A stretch of DNA of 64,000 nucleotides from Pegea sp. RAD2-039 (taxonomy: Eukaryota > Chordata > Thaliacea > Salpida > Salpidae), in the NCBI GenBank assembly GCA_034620365.1, contig JAQGEQ010000084.1, forward strand, positions 682,001 to 746,000. The letters are read 5' to 3'. Position 1 is the stretch's first letter; each line of letters opens with the position of its first letter. Shown here piece after piece: positions 13,938-27,000 of this stretch. Position numbers and translations under genes: made by a program. A model generated the notes under the pieces. It did not search any database. It was given only the letters and a program-made list of their open reading frames with translations, and was not told where the DNA came from.

Positions 13938-13948
13938 ATGTAAATGGT
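13926..13948. repeat. 23-bp palindrome at the edge of the direct repeat
   Basis: Two 11-base arms (ACCATTTACAT and its reverse complement) are separated by one base. In copy 1 only the left arm is present and the sequence then diverges. Confidence 0.85.
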
Positions 13949-14476
13949 TTATATACTTCAGTATTTTTGTCCAGTCTTTCTCATATTTCTATGAAAGTAC
14001 CAAATCTGACTTCCTAAAACCACGATTACAATTTTTTGAATAATTAAACATTTAATTCATGTCAAGTCAGAGGTGAGAAGTCTTTTTAAATAGCTTCTTT
14101 CCAGTATTTGGATATCACATTTTAATAAATAATTATAGTTTTACTGATTACAATTACTGAAAAGTCTGATGCTTAATTCTCACTTATCTATTTTATTATC
14201 ACACTAATGTTATATCAGGTATGATGAATTATGATTCATGAAATAAAATAACTTTATATTTTGATTTATGAGTTTTTGAGGTTATGTAAAAGTTTTAAGA
14301 TTTGAAATAAACATTTTACAATTAACCTCCTGATTTTCTTTAAAAGGTAGTCTTGGTTTTAACATTTGTGATCAGGGATTTAACTTATCATATTGATAAG
14401 TTTTTGTGAGTTTAGATTATACCATCTTCAAAGAGTTTTGATATTTGTTAAGATTTTAAACTTAAAACTAACTTTT
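13949..14476. other. Intergenic DNA
   Basis: AT-rich. The first ~80 bases keep weak similarity to 8510-8600. Otherwise nothing is supported. Confidence 0.45.
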
Positions 14477-14644
14477 GTCACCGTTGGATCATGCAAAACT
14501 GATAGAAATTGTTCAAATATAGTATCTGTATGCTTATGGGCTTTTATTTACTTGTTGAGTGGTTTCTCTGCAGTTCCATGTCTTATAATCCTATTCAAGT
14601 TTGTTTATTAACCTATTTGACTAACATTTTAGAACTAAACCAAC
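14477..14644 (+). pseudogene. Inverted copy of SLCO exon 11 with part of its intron
   Basis: About 168 bases match the reverse complement of 9823-9990 with two substitutions by eye. The copied segment covers most of exon 11 of the intact SLCO gene, its splice donor and about 45 bases of the next intron, so it came from DNA and not from spliced RNA. The plus strand still reads VTVGSCKT followed by a membrane-segment-like stretch. No neighbouring SLCO exons are present on this strand, so it is an isolated exon fragment. Confidence 0.92.
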
Positions 14645-15026
14645 TTGAGATTACTGAAAAGAAAAAACTAAGCTTCAAGAGGTTCTAAGAAACAAATTTC
14701 AATTTGATAAAAATTTGTTTAAAAATTGTTGAATTAGTTATTATGTTTGCTTAAAGTTTAAATTTTAACACTTTTTTATTTTGAACAAGCTGAAAACAAT
14801 TATGTTTTAACAATTATGTATAACAAAAATTATGAATTAGTTTGATTTTGTCTTATTTATTTCTTCCTAAAAATGAACTTCAACGAAAGTAAATATTATC
14901 AGTTGAAATAAAACCAAATTAGAAATAATACTGAATGTAAAAAACAAAACAAGTTTTGTAGTTTAAATAAAGATTTGTTTACAAAGTTGTAAGCAATAAT
15001 AATCACAAAGAAAATTCAATTTTGAA
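14645..15026. other. Intergenic DNA
   Basis: AT-rich; nothing supported. Confidence 0.45.
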
Positions 15027-15453
15027 AACTTAGCACATAACAGTGAACAATTACATAGAAGGGAAAAATTCACAGTTTAGAAATGACAATTTTGGCAATA
15101 TTAAAGCGTTTCAACTTGAACAACACGAGTGATACTGACATAACAATGTCTGATGGCAGCTGGTTTCATGTATTAATTGTACGGTATGAGAAAAAATTTG
15201 CTCTGACCAATGTACCAGGTGATATAGGCTTATTAAGATGCAATGTGTGTCGTTTGAGCTGATATAACTTGAGGGAAGGACTAATGGAAAAGAAATCATC
15301 AAACTGGAGGTCAATTAAATTGTGGGTAATTTTAAAAATAATAATTAAGTCGTATTTAATCCGTCGAATTTCCAAGGTATCTAAATCGAAGAAACTGAGA
15401 CGATGTTTATAACTATCTTATTTAATATTAAGTTTCCTGCATACTAATCTCAG
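15027..15453 (-). mobile_element. Third fragment of the non-LTR retrotransposon
   Basis: The minus strand carries the C-terminal part of the same element: LRRIKYDLI-like, LKRHTLHLNKP and FFSYRTI motifs, followed by the beginning of the shared 3' UTR. It is truncated at both ends. It starts after the RT domain (near the CRKLN-like segment) and lacks the TAAA tail. The reading frame is broken near 15165. Confidence 0.88.
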
Positions 15454-16555
15454 ATGAGTTTGTGATTGTTAAGTGGATATTTGTGCCCTATTAAAACCTA
15501 TAAAATCATAATAGCTTTATTATCTTTGGCAAGTGCATCATATTATATTTTGATACACCAAACTTGTTGCAAGTACTGAAAACTATTTCTTAAAGGATTT
15601 AATGGTCAACCTATTAATGTGAATCTCAGATTTATTGGTTGATACAAAACAAAATTATAAATAAATAAAGACAAACCTACATTTGTTGACTAAAAATTTT
15701 TCTAAATCAATTTGCTAAAAAAATTTTCTTACATCAAATTTCTTTCAACAAGCTTCTAGATTGACGTTTTTAATTTTTTAAGAGCGTATCAAGGTAGATG
15801 TTTTGTCATGTACTGCTAGAAGCACGCAGAACTTATAACTTTCAAACACCAAAAGCAAATGTGCAAAATAAAGCTGTTTATAAGGCACGTTGTAATATAA
15901 AAAACTTGTGTAACTAATAATTATATTTAAATATCAAATAGATCCAACTAGTATTTAATTATTTCTTGTACTGAACATAAGATTCTAATTGCTATTATTT
16001 TTATATTGCTAGTTGTTCGAAGGTTTGAATAAATGACTAAATTAATATATAATTTTGATCATTTTGCAAAAATCCTTTTCAATAGTTCAATTTAAGACAT
16101 TGCTTTTACATTAAATGCTGAATGCTGAGCAAATAAACTTTGAATGTTATCAAATTTGTTGATGTATTGTTTAAACAATTCTACAAAATATTCACTATCA
16201 GTTGGTTTTCTGTCAATGTTTTTGTATTTACTAGTTAGATTGTATAGATTCAATTATAAAAACTTATCTTTTTTGTATGATTTTCAAACAATTAGATATT
16301 CAAAACTTGTGTTGTTGTCTATTGCCAGACAATTTAAAAATCAAGTTTATCTTAATAAAGACAACATTTTTTTTCATAACAAATATATTTTATTTACACT
16401 TACTTAAATCAAGAGTTAATTCGATTTTAATTAAACTAATTAATGCTTTTCTAACTTTAATATAATATTTTAAAATGATATCATACATTTGTAAAAGAAT
16501 TTCTTTTTTATGTATATCTTGAACAGCAGATGTTGTTTGTAGAAAAACATTAAAT
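15454..16555. other. Intergenic DNA upstream of WDR81
   Basis: AT-rich. A frame of 87 codons at 16144-16407 shows no domain and no gene-like composition. A splice-acceptor-like TTGTTTGTAG ends about 13 bases before the WDR81 start, so part of this is probably 5' UTR, an intron or outron. Confidence 0.45.
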
Positions 16556-19500
16556 ATGAATGCAAAAGATGTAGGGAAATGTAATGATTTTTTAAAAAAT
16601 TGTTTAGAAATACCTGGAAAACTGTTTGCTCCTGATAAATCATTTATTAATACCACAGTTAAAGCTGGTAAAATTCGTGAACACTTTGACTTAATGAGTA
16701 ATGAAGATGCTGAAACCAATGTGGAAATTTGCATTGTAAAACTAAATGCTCTTTCATTAGTCGAGAAGGATCAAATAGGTTTAAACTGTGACATTTTTGA
16801 AAAAATTTCCCAAAAAAGATTTTTACAAGAATGGTATAACAGTTATAAAAAATATTCTGAATCATTTTGTATTGAAAAATTAAATACTTTAGATAATGAA
16901 AATTATAAATCATGGTATTTAAAGAAACACTCTGCAAATGAAGAAGTTGTTAAACCTCATCATGAAGTATTTCATCCAAGTTTTGTGGAATCATTTGGAG
17001 AATTAAGATCAAGTTCTAATATTTACGTGTTTAGTCCAAAAATTAGGTTCAGTGTCCAAGATGTTTTGATGTTTAGTCCTGCAATATTTAATGAATCATT
17101 TAGTAAAAGACTGTTTGTATTATATCAGCTACTCAACATTTACACTTTTATTAGTGAAAAATATCCTTGGTTTCAATTAGACACACATCTTTGGAATCAT
17201 ATTTCAATCAATGATCAATTATGGATTCAAATTGGATACTCTAAACTGAATACTATTTTATTTGAGTTATATACTACCCATTCTCCAAAAGTTGAAAGAA
17301 ATAGTGAAGAGATTTTACAATCTGCGTCTCCATTAGAACTCTGGGTAAGTTTCAGAGCTCATTTTTTTGGTTTATGAAAATCAAACTGTTTTAATTTTGG
17401 ATTTTTTTAAATTGCAAAAAGTTTTTAAAACTAATTCTTGAAATAGACTTTGATTTGTTAAATTAATTTGTAATATAAAAATTATATAATATCACATATA
17501 TGATTTATTAAAATTAATTAATTGTTTTAGATGAATGGTAAAATGACAAATTTTGATTATATTATGCATTTGAATACAATAGCAGGTTTGTAAGAGCTAC
17601 AATTGAATTAATATCTAACTTGAAGAAATAATCTTTTTTAATTTTCTATATTAAAAAATGTTGAAAAAACTTTCCCAAATCAAACAATTAAAATTTATTA
17701 GATTGTTAAGCAGTTTCAGAACCATTTATTTATGAAAGAATATTTTTTAGATAAAATTTCATGATATTCGATTTTTAAAATCTTCTTATAGGCAGAACTA
17801 AGAGCAACTTGCACCATTATCCAGTTTTGCCTTGGGTCTCTGATTTTTCTGAAAAATCTGGTAATTGGCGAAATTTATCAAAATCGAAGTACAGGTGAGT
17901 CAGATGAAAAAGTCTGAACTATATTATATACTGACCTTTTGAGTAATTGATTATTACCTAGAAGAAGAATTAAGTTATGTTATTCAGTAGTTGCAGTTTT
18001 TTAAGCAATGTCTTTTTGTTAATTCTATAAATTTATTGATGTAGAACAAAGTTTCTCATACTTTGGCAAGGTCCCTAATATTTCATTGAAATAAAAAGTA
18101 ATAGGCAGATCTTGTAGCTTGTTCTCCAAATATAGAAATTCACCAAAAATTGTTGGTTAAAAAACACACAAAATTAACTCTCTTTTAATTTGACTTCTAT
18201 TACTAATCATTTTTCATTAAATATATTTTTATCAGTAAAAGAAACACATTCTGACTATGTCATTATCCTTGATTGTTAAGCTTTTACTTCCTAGATTAAC
18301 ACAATTCCTTAATATTCTTTCAATCTCTATTTTTTTAATTGCTTTAAAATAATTTTTTGTAATTTTACATTTTTTTATAACAAAGAAAGTTTTTAATTTT
18401 GTTTGTTTGTATAAATAGAATAAACAAGGGAGATCACCAATTAAATCTTCAATATGAGATGCCTCTTCAGCTAAATGAGACCCAAGCACCTCATCATGTC
18501 CCTGATATGTTATCAGATATCACTTACTACGTATACATGGCGCGAAGGATGCCAAAAAGCCTTTTACAGAAGCATGTTCGGTGGGTTTGTTGCAATGATC
18601 TAATTAGTTGTTGGAAATTACATTTTTTATCTTTTACTATTTGCAGAGCTTATTGGGAACCAAATGAATATCCAGCTACTATACAGAGGATGCAAGAATG
18701 GTCTCCTGATGAATGTATTCCTGAGTTTTTTACTGATCCATCAGTATTCCAATCTCTACATCCAGACATGTCTGATTTAGGTCTCCCAAATTGGTGTTCT
18801 TCACCGGAACACTTTGTAAACCATCATAGGTGAGGTTCTTCATCAAATTGTTGGCAACAGTGGTGACGAGTTAACTTGAAATTGTAGAAGTCTCAACATT
18901 TGTTAATTGAATACAGAAAGTTGTTGGAAAGTGATGAAGTTTCTGCAAACCTCCATAACTGGATAGATATCACATTCGGTTACAAGTTATCTGGTAAACC
19001 AGCTGCTGAAAACCTAAATGTTTGTCGACAAATAGTTGACGGTCATAAACATCTAACTAACTGTGGGATCACACAAGTATTTTTTTCTCCTCATCCCAAA
19101 AAAAGGCTTCTAATTGATGCTTTTCCTGTAAGTAGACTAATTGACTTGCTTCATCGTAACTTGATCAAACAATTTTTGAGATCTTATGAAATTTTCAAAC
19201 TTAATTTTTATTAATAAATCATTCAAATTGATAGAAAACTTTTTATGAATATCTTAAAATTGAAAATTGATCTTTAAAAATGTTACAAAAAGTTTCAAGT
19301 TTTTTTTATTGGTTTGCAAAAGACGGAAAAGAACTGATAAACAATTTGTTTGTAGAAATTATTGCTATCAAGAAAACAAGAAGAAGTAAAGACTGATGAA
19401 GATTATAAAGATGTAATCAAATTGTTATTATTTATGATTTTTATGAATCTGCAATCTTATAGAAGACACCAGATGAAGATTACACATTTATTGACGCCCT

Positions 19501-22500
19501 TGAACCTAGCAGTATCCTAAATGTTTCTTACGATCCTCTAGAAGCACTTAATCAATTTGAAATACTCTATAAGTTTGTATATGAGTCGGAAAAAAGGTTA
19601 GAAACGAATCAATTTCAAATTAAATTCTTTCAAAAGTTTATTGGATTTTAGCACAGAAATTTCACCAGCTTTTCATCGAATCTTAAAAAATGAGAAAAAC
19701 AAACTTTTCACTCCTTCAATTTACCAAATAATTAGAGAGTTGAACGTAGTCAACTTCTTCTGCAACATTATTCAGTTGTACATGTTGGCCAACACACATG
19801 TTCAGCATTGTGTCTGCTCTGCTGCCTTCAAATCTTCTCTTTTCACTTTTGAAAAACACAAAGAAAGCTTACCAACATGTGTCAAAGTTGGTTTGGAATA
19901 TATTGTGGATAATTTGGTGAAACCTTTGGAAACGTGAGTAGCAAATTGTTATTTGCTACTAAAATATAAAAAACTTCTATCTTTAGTGTGTTTAGATCAC
20001 TTCGTGTAATTGAAGAATATTTATCTAATAAAGAAGCTGGTTTACTATCAAACTATACAACTATATTCAAATCATCTGTTAGTGACAGCTTACCCCCAAC
20101 TTTTACGTTTCTTCTATCCAACAATTTCATTTTTAATTTCCCTCCGTACTTCAAGTCCTTATATAGTTGGATTAGTGATGTGCTGGTTAGTAGCTTCTAA
20201 AAAAGTTGAAACAATTTTGTAGTTTTCTTTTTTTTCAGAAAAAAACTAAATATTTTAGAAAAGAATTGAATCAGAAAGAAATTGTTTATATTGACAAAGA
20301 GCTGAAAAGTTTACTCCAAGAAGTTGAAGATGAAGTTGAAGATTTGGAGTTGTTAATTCCTTATATTATTGAGCTCTTTAAACAGCCTTTAGCATCTTCA
20401 TCTTTCTTCCTGATCTTATCATTTGATACAATTGCAGAAAAACTAGGTTTGTTTTTAGTTTAGTTTGAACTTATATGTTGGTGAAGTCAGCAATTGAGTT
20501 TGACACCAGAATTTGAAGTAGAAATTTGTTGACAGGACCGATAAATACCAACAAATATTTGTGTCAAGAAACGATGAATATTTACAAAAGAGCAACTCAT
20601 ATGTTAGAAGAAGATGAAGAAGTTGATGAAGTAGTGTTAGAACTTTTCGGAGAAGCCTTCCTCATCCAATTGATCACAAGATTTCATCTGGAGAACTTTT
20701 TACGATCTTTTCTTCCCCTCATAATCAACTGCATCATCTTTCACAAGATTGCTGGTAACTAGTAACAACCAAACCAAACAGACAATAACCAGTTGATAAA
20801 CAGCTACCATAGCAACCTCGATTAAATGGATCATTCTCGAGATTGGACCACTGATGACGTCACGACATATTGTACGTCATCTGTTTCGTATAATAAACCA
20901 GATTTTTCATAAATCACAAGGTAACTACTAGCAACCAACTCTTTAAACCAACAAATACGATCTCAGAGTCACGTGTCAGCTGCACGAGTCACATGACCGC
21001 TCTTAACTGCTTGACACACATTGTCTCAGTCTTCGGACCATCTTGCTTCCATCTTCAATTTGTGCCCCACATTTCATACACGGTTTGTGGCCCACCCGAA
21101 GCAGTGACGTCACTGAATCGTGGTCCTATACCAGGTCTCGTCCGTAATATCGAAGATGGACTTTACAGCAGCAGCGTGCGGAGCGCTAGAAGCTTGTGTC
21201 GTGGTTCTGCATCATCTGATCTCTGATCTTCCTGATAAGATCATCATGGAACATCTAAAGAGCTTCTCCAAGGAAGTCATCTCCCCTCTTACTGCTCATT
21301 TATCTTCACTTCAAATAAGGTCGGAAGTGACGCGACCTAGCAGTGATGACGTCATCACCTGATCACAGCTACCCGCATGGAGTTTCCTCCCGGAAGTCCA
21401 TCTGTGCGGTGACAACTCGACTCTTGATTAAGATTGCGATGAGGATTGGAAGAGAGATGTCACGTCAACATCTCAATGAACTGATCCGAGATTACTTCCG
21501 GAGCTTTGACCTCTCACATCGCGATAGGGTAGCGCGATCACGTGATCAACAAAGAGCAGTATCTGATGAAGTAAGTGATTGAAGATTTTGATTGCTCCTT
21601 AGAAGTTGTGCTTGATGTAGGAACCACCACTAGGAGGCAATGTTTGGTTGTCAGCAGCTCTCACTGTTGATGAAGAAGATTCAACTCCGAACATCCAAAC
21701 TGAAATCTCACAATCACGCTCTCTACCGACTTCTAGTGACCAGATGCAGTCACGACGTCGAGAAGTTGAAGAGACTTTCTGCCCTGAAACTGCCTACCAC
21801 GCCTATGTGTCCCTGTCCAGGGTCATGGGTAGTATCCACATGGCTAAAGTATTAGGACCACAACATGAACTTATTGTGCAATTGTATCAGCAACATGAGA
21901 AGACGCTCGAAAGATCATATGACGTCATTGAAGCGAGAAGTGATCCGGTTGATGAGGAGTCACTACAGACTCCGAATGTGATCGGCAACCAAATCATTTG
22001 TGACCAATCAAACATGGAAACCACAGCAACCACCTCAAGTAACTTCCTGGTCCATTTCATCTTCCGTTTTGTAACCAGTTGGTGACAGAAACTCGATTCC
22101 ATCTTCGTAACAACTGGCTCGTTTATTGGGAACATGGGATCGGGCTCCCAGAGAAAGATCAGAAAATCCGGTTCAATCAGATCTTCCTATCATCTCTCAA
22201 TGGACACTCTTCTGTTGTCAGGTGAGCCCCAAACACGCCCTGGCTTGTTTTGATGACGTCCTGATGGTTTCGGGGCAGATGTATAGAAAAAGTACAAAGT
22301 GAGAACTGGGTGATGACTGGCTCCAAAGATAAGACTGTTCGGATCTGGAATCTGAATTATTCGAATAAAAATCGAAGTAATTATGAAGAGATCACTTCTG
22401 ATCTTGTTTACCGACATCACAAGCGGAGTGTGTCCCAGATCAAGATGATTGAATCTGCGCAGAAAGTTGTGAGCTGTGATGGGAGCATCCATGTTTGGGA

Positions 22501-23384
22501 TCCTTATGTCGGGAAGCAGGTTGGATGAAGATCTTTGAGATCTGATCTTAGTAGAAGTTATTTTTTTAATTTCAGATGAACATCATCGATACTTCAGACA
22601 CGAAGTCGGCAGTTGTGGCCCTGGACAGTCCTCCTGCTCCTAGCAGATGCTTTCTTGCTGCCTTTGCTGACTCTTCTGTAAAGATGTTTGATGTCCGGAT
22701 GAAGACTGCAGCTCAGGAGTTCAAAACTTCGACAGGACAGTCACTAGGTGGCGTAAAGTAAGAAGAGCGCAAAGTAATCCTCATCAATCCGCTGATGTGT
22801 CTTGTAGATGTCTCTACGCTTCCGCTGATTGGTTTTCGATGGGATTTACTTCTGGATCTGCATCTTTAATTGATCTTCGCAGAAGTCGAAACGTATCAAC
22901 ATGGCGAGCCCATGAGAGTGAGATGATTGCTTCAACCAGGTCTCCGCTGGTCCCCAATCATCTAGTCACCACTTCATTTGACCAAACCATCAAAGTCTTT
23001 ATCTCATTTCATGTGTCTAATCTTTAATCAGCTCTTTTGTATAGGTTTGGGACATTAACAACGGAAACTTACTGATGACATATCGATCGCTTGGTGACGC
23101 AGCTGTTTGCGTCGATTGTCATGACAACGAGATCATTTCAACGCTGTCAAGCAATCGCCTGATGATTCATCAACTGCCATCTAGTGGAAGCTGTACGATA
23201 AGTAAGATAACCGCGAGCTGACGCTGTGGTGGTTAACTGGAGTTTTTCAGATGACAAACCTTCCTTGAACACTAAGTTGAGAGCAGATTTGATCAAAGGT
23301 TCTCTAACTGCAATCTGTTTGCTTCCATTAAAACGACAATTACTGGCAGCTACTGAACATGGAGTTGTGAAACTGTTTTCATGA
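16556..23384 (+). CDS. WDR81: WDR81: BEACH and WD40 repeat protein, 23 exons
   Basis: Exons: 16556-17344, 17531-17585, 17792-17894, 18419-18580, 18647-18829, 18917-19127, 19356-19412, 19463-19596, 19652-19933, 19987-20185, 20239-20446, 20536-20754, 20804-20920, 20967-21082, 21135-21319, 21369-21570, 21621-22038, 22089-22221, 22279-22519, 22576-22757, 22808-22994, 23045-23201, 23251-23384. They join in phase to 1,557 residues (vertebrate WDR81 about 1,940; the linker is shorter). WDR81 pairs with WDR91 to restrain PI3K-III on early endosomes and aids aggregate autophagy. The BEACH domain lies at about residues 264-501: [17 protein letters not shown], a [10 protein letters not shown] block, [11 protein letters not shown] and [14 protein letters not shown]40 repeats begin near residue 1240 ([30 protein letters not shown]). 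The start ATG follows an in-frame stop. Exons after about 20,760 are much richer in GC and separated by introns of 46-57 bases. Confidence 0.95.
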
Positions 23385-24055
23385 ACTTGTACTTCAATTT
23401 ACAACTTCTCAATTATCTTCAACTCTTTCTTATTTGTAAAGTTTAAACTCGATTACATCATTTGTGCAATTTCTAATTTCGTGTTTTACATTTATCTATC
23501 AAACAAAGATACTACCTAATATATTCAATGTTTTTAATAGCTCGATGTTATATTTTCCAAATGATTGGGTCTTTAGAACAGAAGATAGTTTTGAAAACTG
23601 ACAAAAAATTAAACAAACTTAGCAAAATTTTTTGAGTCATTATACAAACTTAGATTAGATTTAAATAAATATTAATGGAATGAAATTATTTCTATTTTAA
23701 AGATAAAATTTAATAAACTCACAAAATAAATGCAGAATTTAAAGTTTAAACGAAATTTAGTTTTTTAATAATCAATATAAAAACATTCAACAAAATTAAA
23801 AGTCATCGAAAATATTATCAAATATCTTTATTTTTGTCCTGAAACCAAAGCTACATCTGAGTAATCTACTGTAAGAACACTTCTGAAAAGTCACAACTTT
23901 TTTGATATTGATTTTAAAAAATGTGATTATATGTTTAAACAAATAACTTATAAAAATAAAGAAATAATTGAAACTTTTTTTTAAATTTCATGTAATCAGT
24001 TAACTACGATTTAGCAGCTCATAATAAAAAGTAAATAAAGAAAGTTTAGATGAAG
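23385..24055. other. Convergent intergenic region between WDR81 and POLR3A
   Basis: It holds the 3' ends of two convergent genes. AATAAA at 23664-23669 could serve WDR81. TTTATT at 23827-23832 (AATAAA on the minus strand) could serve POLR3A. No other feature is seen. Confidence 0.45.
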
Positions 24056-27000
24056 CTAGAAAAATAAGCCTGGGCAATCATAATTTAAAGATAGTGGAGT
24101 CAAGTTGGGTTTCGACTTAGGTTTATGTAGGACTTTAAAAATTCCAGTCCCCACATTCATAGGTATGCCCATTATAATACATTCAGATACACCATTTATA
24201 ACATCTTTCTGTCCATAATAAGCTGCATCAAACAAATGATCAGCTGTTTTTTCAAAAGATGCCAACATCAGAACACTTTCTTTCATTCTTTCAAGCCCAA
24301 ATCGGGTGATTCCCAAAACCTGCCCTTTTGTTGTCATGATATCGGCAAGTAACATGAGATGTCGCATGTCAACGCTGATACCGTGGTTGTCCATCGTGTA
24401 CTTCACTTCTGAAATGATGGTGCTACGTGCTGCTTCTATACCTAGCACTTTTTCAACCTGATAAGTAGAATAATATGTTAATTTGAGAAAATTTATCATG
24501 TATTAGTGATAATGACCAAATAATTTATAAATTGTTTTAATAGAATGAATAATTTTTCATCGATTTAAGACATTTATATCTAAAATTTGGCATCAATACA
24601 TTGATGACAATTTCGATAAACTTTAAATGAAGCCACTAACCTCCTTAACGTTGTTGGAGACTGTTTTCTCTCCTTTAACTCCATAAGTACTCATTACTCC
24701 AGCAAGATCATTTCCTTCAACTATCAGTTTGTACTTCTTTGCTTCCATTTTCTGATCATAATGAATCACAGCTCTTGTGATCAGTTTAGATCCTGAGATG
24801 ACTACTTTTGGAATCGCTTCACGAAGTTTCTGTATGATTTTATTCAAACTGTGTCTGCTATCTGCTTCTGGTCTAATCACAATAACACTCGAAGAATAAG
24901 CTTCAACTTGAGTTTGTTTGATGGGAAGGCGACTGTTCATCAGATTGTAGATGACAGTATCAACTGAAATATTTAATTGAAGTAATTTGCAACGTTCCAG
25001 ATCTATCTCGATAATAATCGCGATGAATTGAGCCATCAACTTTTCACTAATTCTTTTTGTAACCTCTCCAAGAGTTGTCTTTTCAATTCTACCTTTCACA
25101 GTTCGAGCTAGATCAGAGTTTCGATTATTCGTCAGTTGGGCATCAATGATAGGGGTACTGATCTTTAGAGCAGCGTTAATGATCTCTTTGATCCTTGGAA
25201 CTCCAAGAGTGATGTTCATAGCAGCAACACCAGCAAAATGAAAAGTTTTCAAAGTCATTTGAGTGCCAGGTTCACCGATGCTTTGAGCACAGAGAGCACC
25301 AACAGCTGTTCCTGGTTCGATTACTGAACGTTTGAACTTTGAACAAATTGTGGTGATGAAAGTGGACAGTTGACTTTCAGTCAATCGTCCCAATTCCATA
25401 GCTACGGTATTGCCTGACTTGATCAGCTTCTCGTAAAGGACTTCTTGTGACGCTATCGTATTAGCACAACCCTGCAAGAAGTTGATGACGGATGTTTTGA
25501 ACTCTTTATGAACCTTTTCTTCTTCCAGATACTGATTAGCAAGCAGTGGAATAGACTCACTAACTAATCGAGGCTCATGTGGGCACATATAGTTAGCCTT
25601 GACCACTTGCAGCACTCTTTTAAAGTCCACAGGTTTACTTTCACCCTCCATGAATGAAGGGTCAAGTCCATCATCACCATATTTAAACTGAACTACTTCT
25701 TGACCTGAAGAACGGACAGTCATATCGTAATTAGCACAAAGGTCTTCTAGCGACTTGATGAGTCTGCGCTGCATGTAACCAGTCTCAGCGGTTTTTACAG
25801 CAGTGTCCACTAAACCTTCACGACCAGCCATTGTATGAAAAAAAAACTCAGTAGGTGTTAGACCTGAAAAGAAACTGTTGGCCACAAAACCCCGGGCAGC
25901 AGGCACTTTGGAATGCTTTTTAAAATGAGGCAGGGACCGGTCCTCAAAACCATTTGGTACTCGCTTGCCGTTGATGGCCTGTTGACCGACACAAGCAATC
26001 ATTTGTGATATATTGATGTAAGAACCCTTCGACCCACACATTGCCATCGTCAAAGGCGTGTTTGTATATTCAAGTTCTTCTTTACAAATAGTTCCCGCAT
26101 CACTACGGATCGTCGATAGCTCTTTGAGGATGAGAGACTCGAGGGTCTCTTCCGGACTGCATCCTGGTTGAGATGGCAATTTTCCGGCTTTTAATTCTTC
26201 TATCATCTCTTCACATCTTTGGTATCCCTTCTCCAGCAATTGTTGCTTACCTTTTAAAAGATCTTCGCCTGGTGATACATCCCCTATTCCAATCGAGAAG
26301 CCACGGTTGCTAAGAAACACAGGACATAGCTTAGCCAGCCTCCACATAGCATCAGATGCCACTTGCTGGCCGTAATCAATGAGTAAAGTGTAAAAAATGT
26401 TACTTTTAGAGCCTGCGCCCAACGTTTTCTTGTCCATGTGACCACAAAGTAGCTGCGAGTTACGAATGACAACGTAAGAATCATTCTGACATAGTTTCGG
26501 GTCTTTAGAACTGGCCTTAAATTGTCGTCCTTGAGTTTCCAAGTACATGTTGATCGAGGACTTTTTATTGGGCTTCAGAATCAACCCAAACACTTGTTTG
26601 CCTGTCCACAACGCGACCGGCTTCCAAATAGCTGGGGGCGGCAAATCTATAGTTGTCTGCCGCCCATTCCAATCAATAATAGAACCCGCCAGTTGTGTGG
26701 CTTGGACACGAGTGAAAAAGACGTTTGCTTGTGTAAGTAAGTAAGCTGCAGTGATAAAGTCCTGAATGGCAGCGATAAGTGGCTCACCGTTTCGAGGGGT
26801 AACGATATTACTTTTAGTACCCATCAATAACAAAGCTTCAGCTTTTGCTTCTTCAGTCTGCGGCAAATGAACGTTCATTTCATCGCCATCAAAGTCAGCA
26901 TTGTACGGATTACAAACACACTCGTTGAAACGGAATGTTCGGTGGTTGCCAATCTTAGCAAAATGAGCCATGATGCTCATGCGATGTAAAGATGGTTGAC

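Noticed and set aside
16144..16407. 87-codon frame upstream of WDR81
   Set aside because: It has no domain and AT-driven composition, and the region behaves like intergenic or 5' UTR sequence.
18900..18916. Earlier acceptor (TTGTAG before 18888) for WDR81 exon 6
   Set aside because: It would lead into an in-frame stop. The acceptor before 18917 continues the conserved BEACH sequence in phase.
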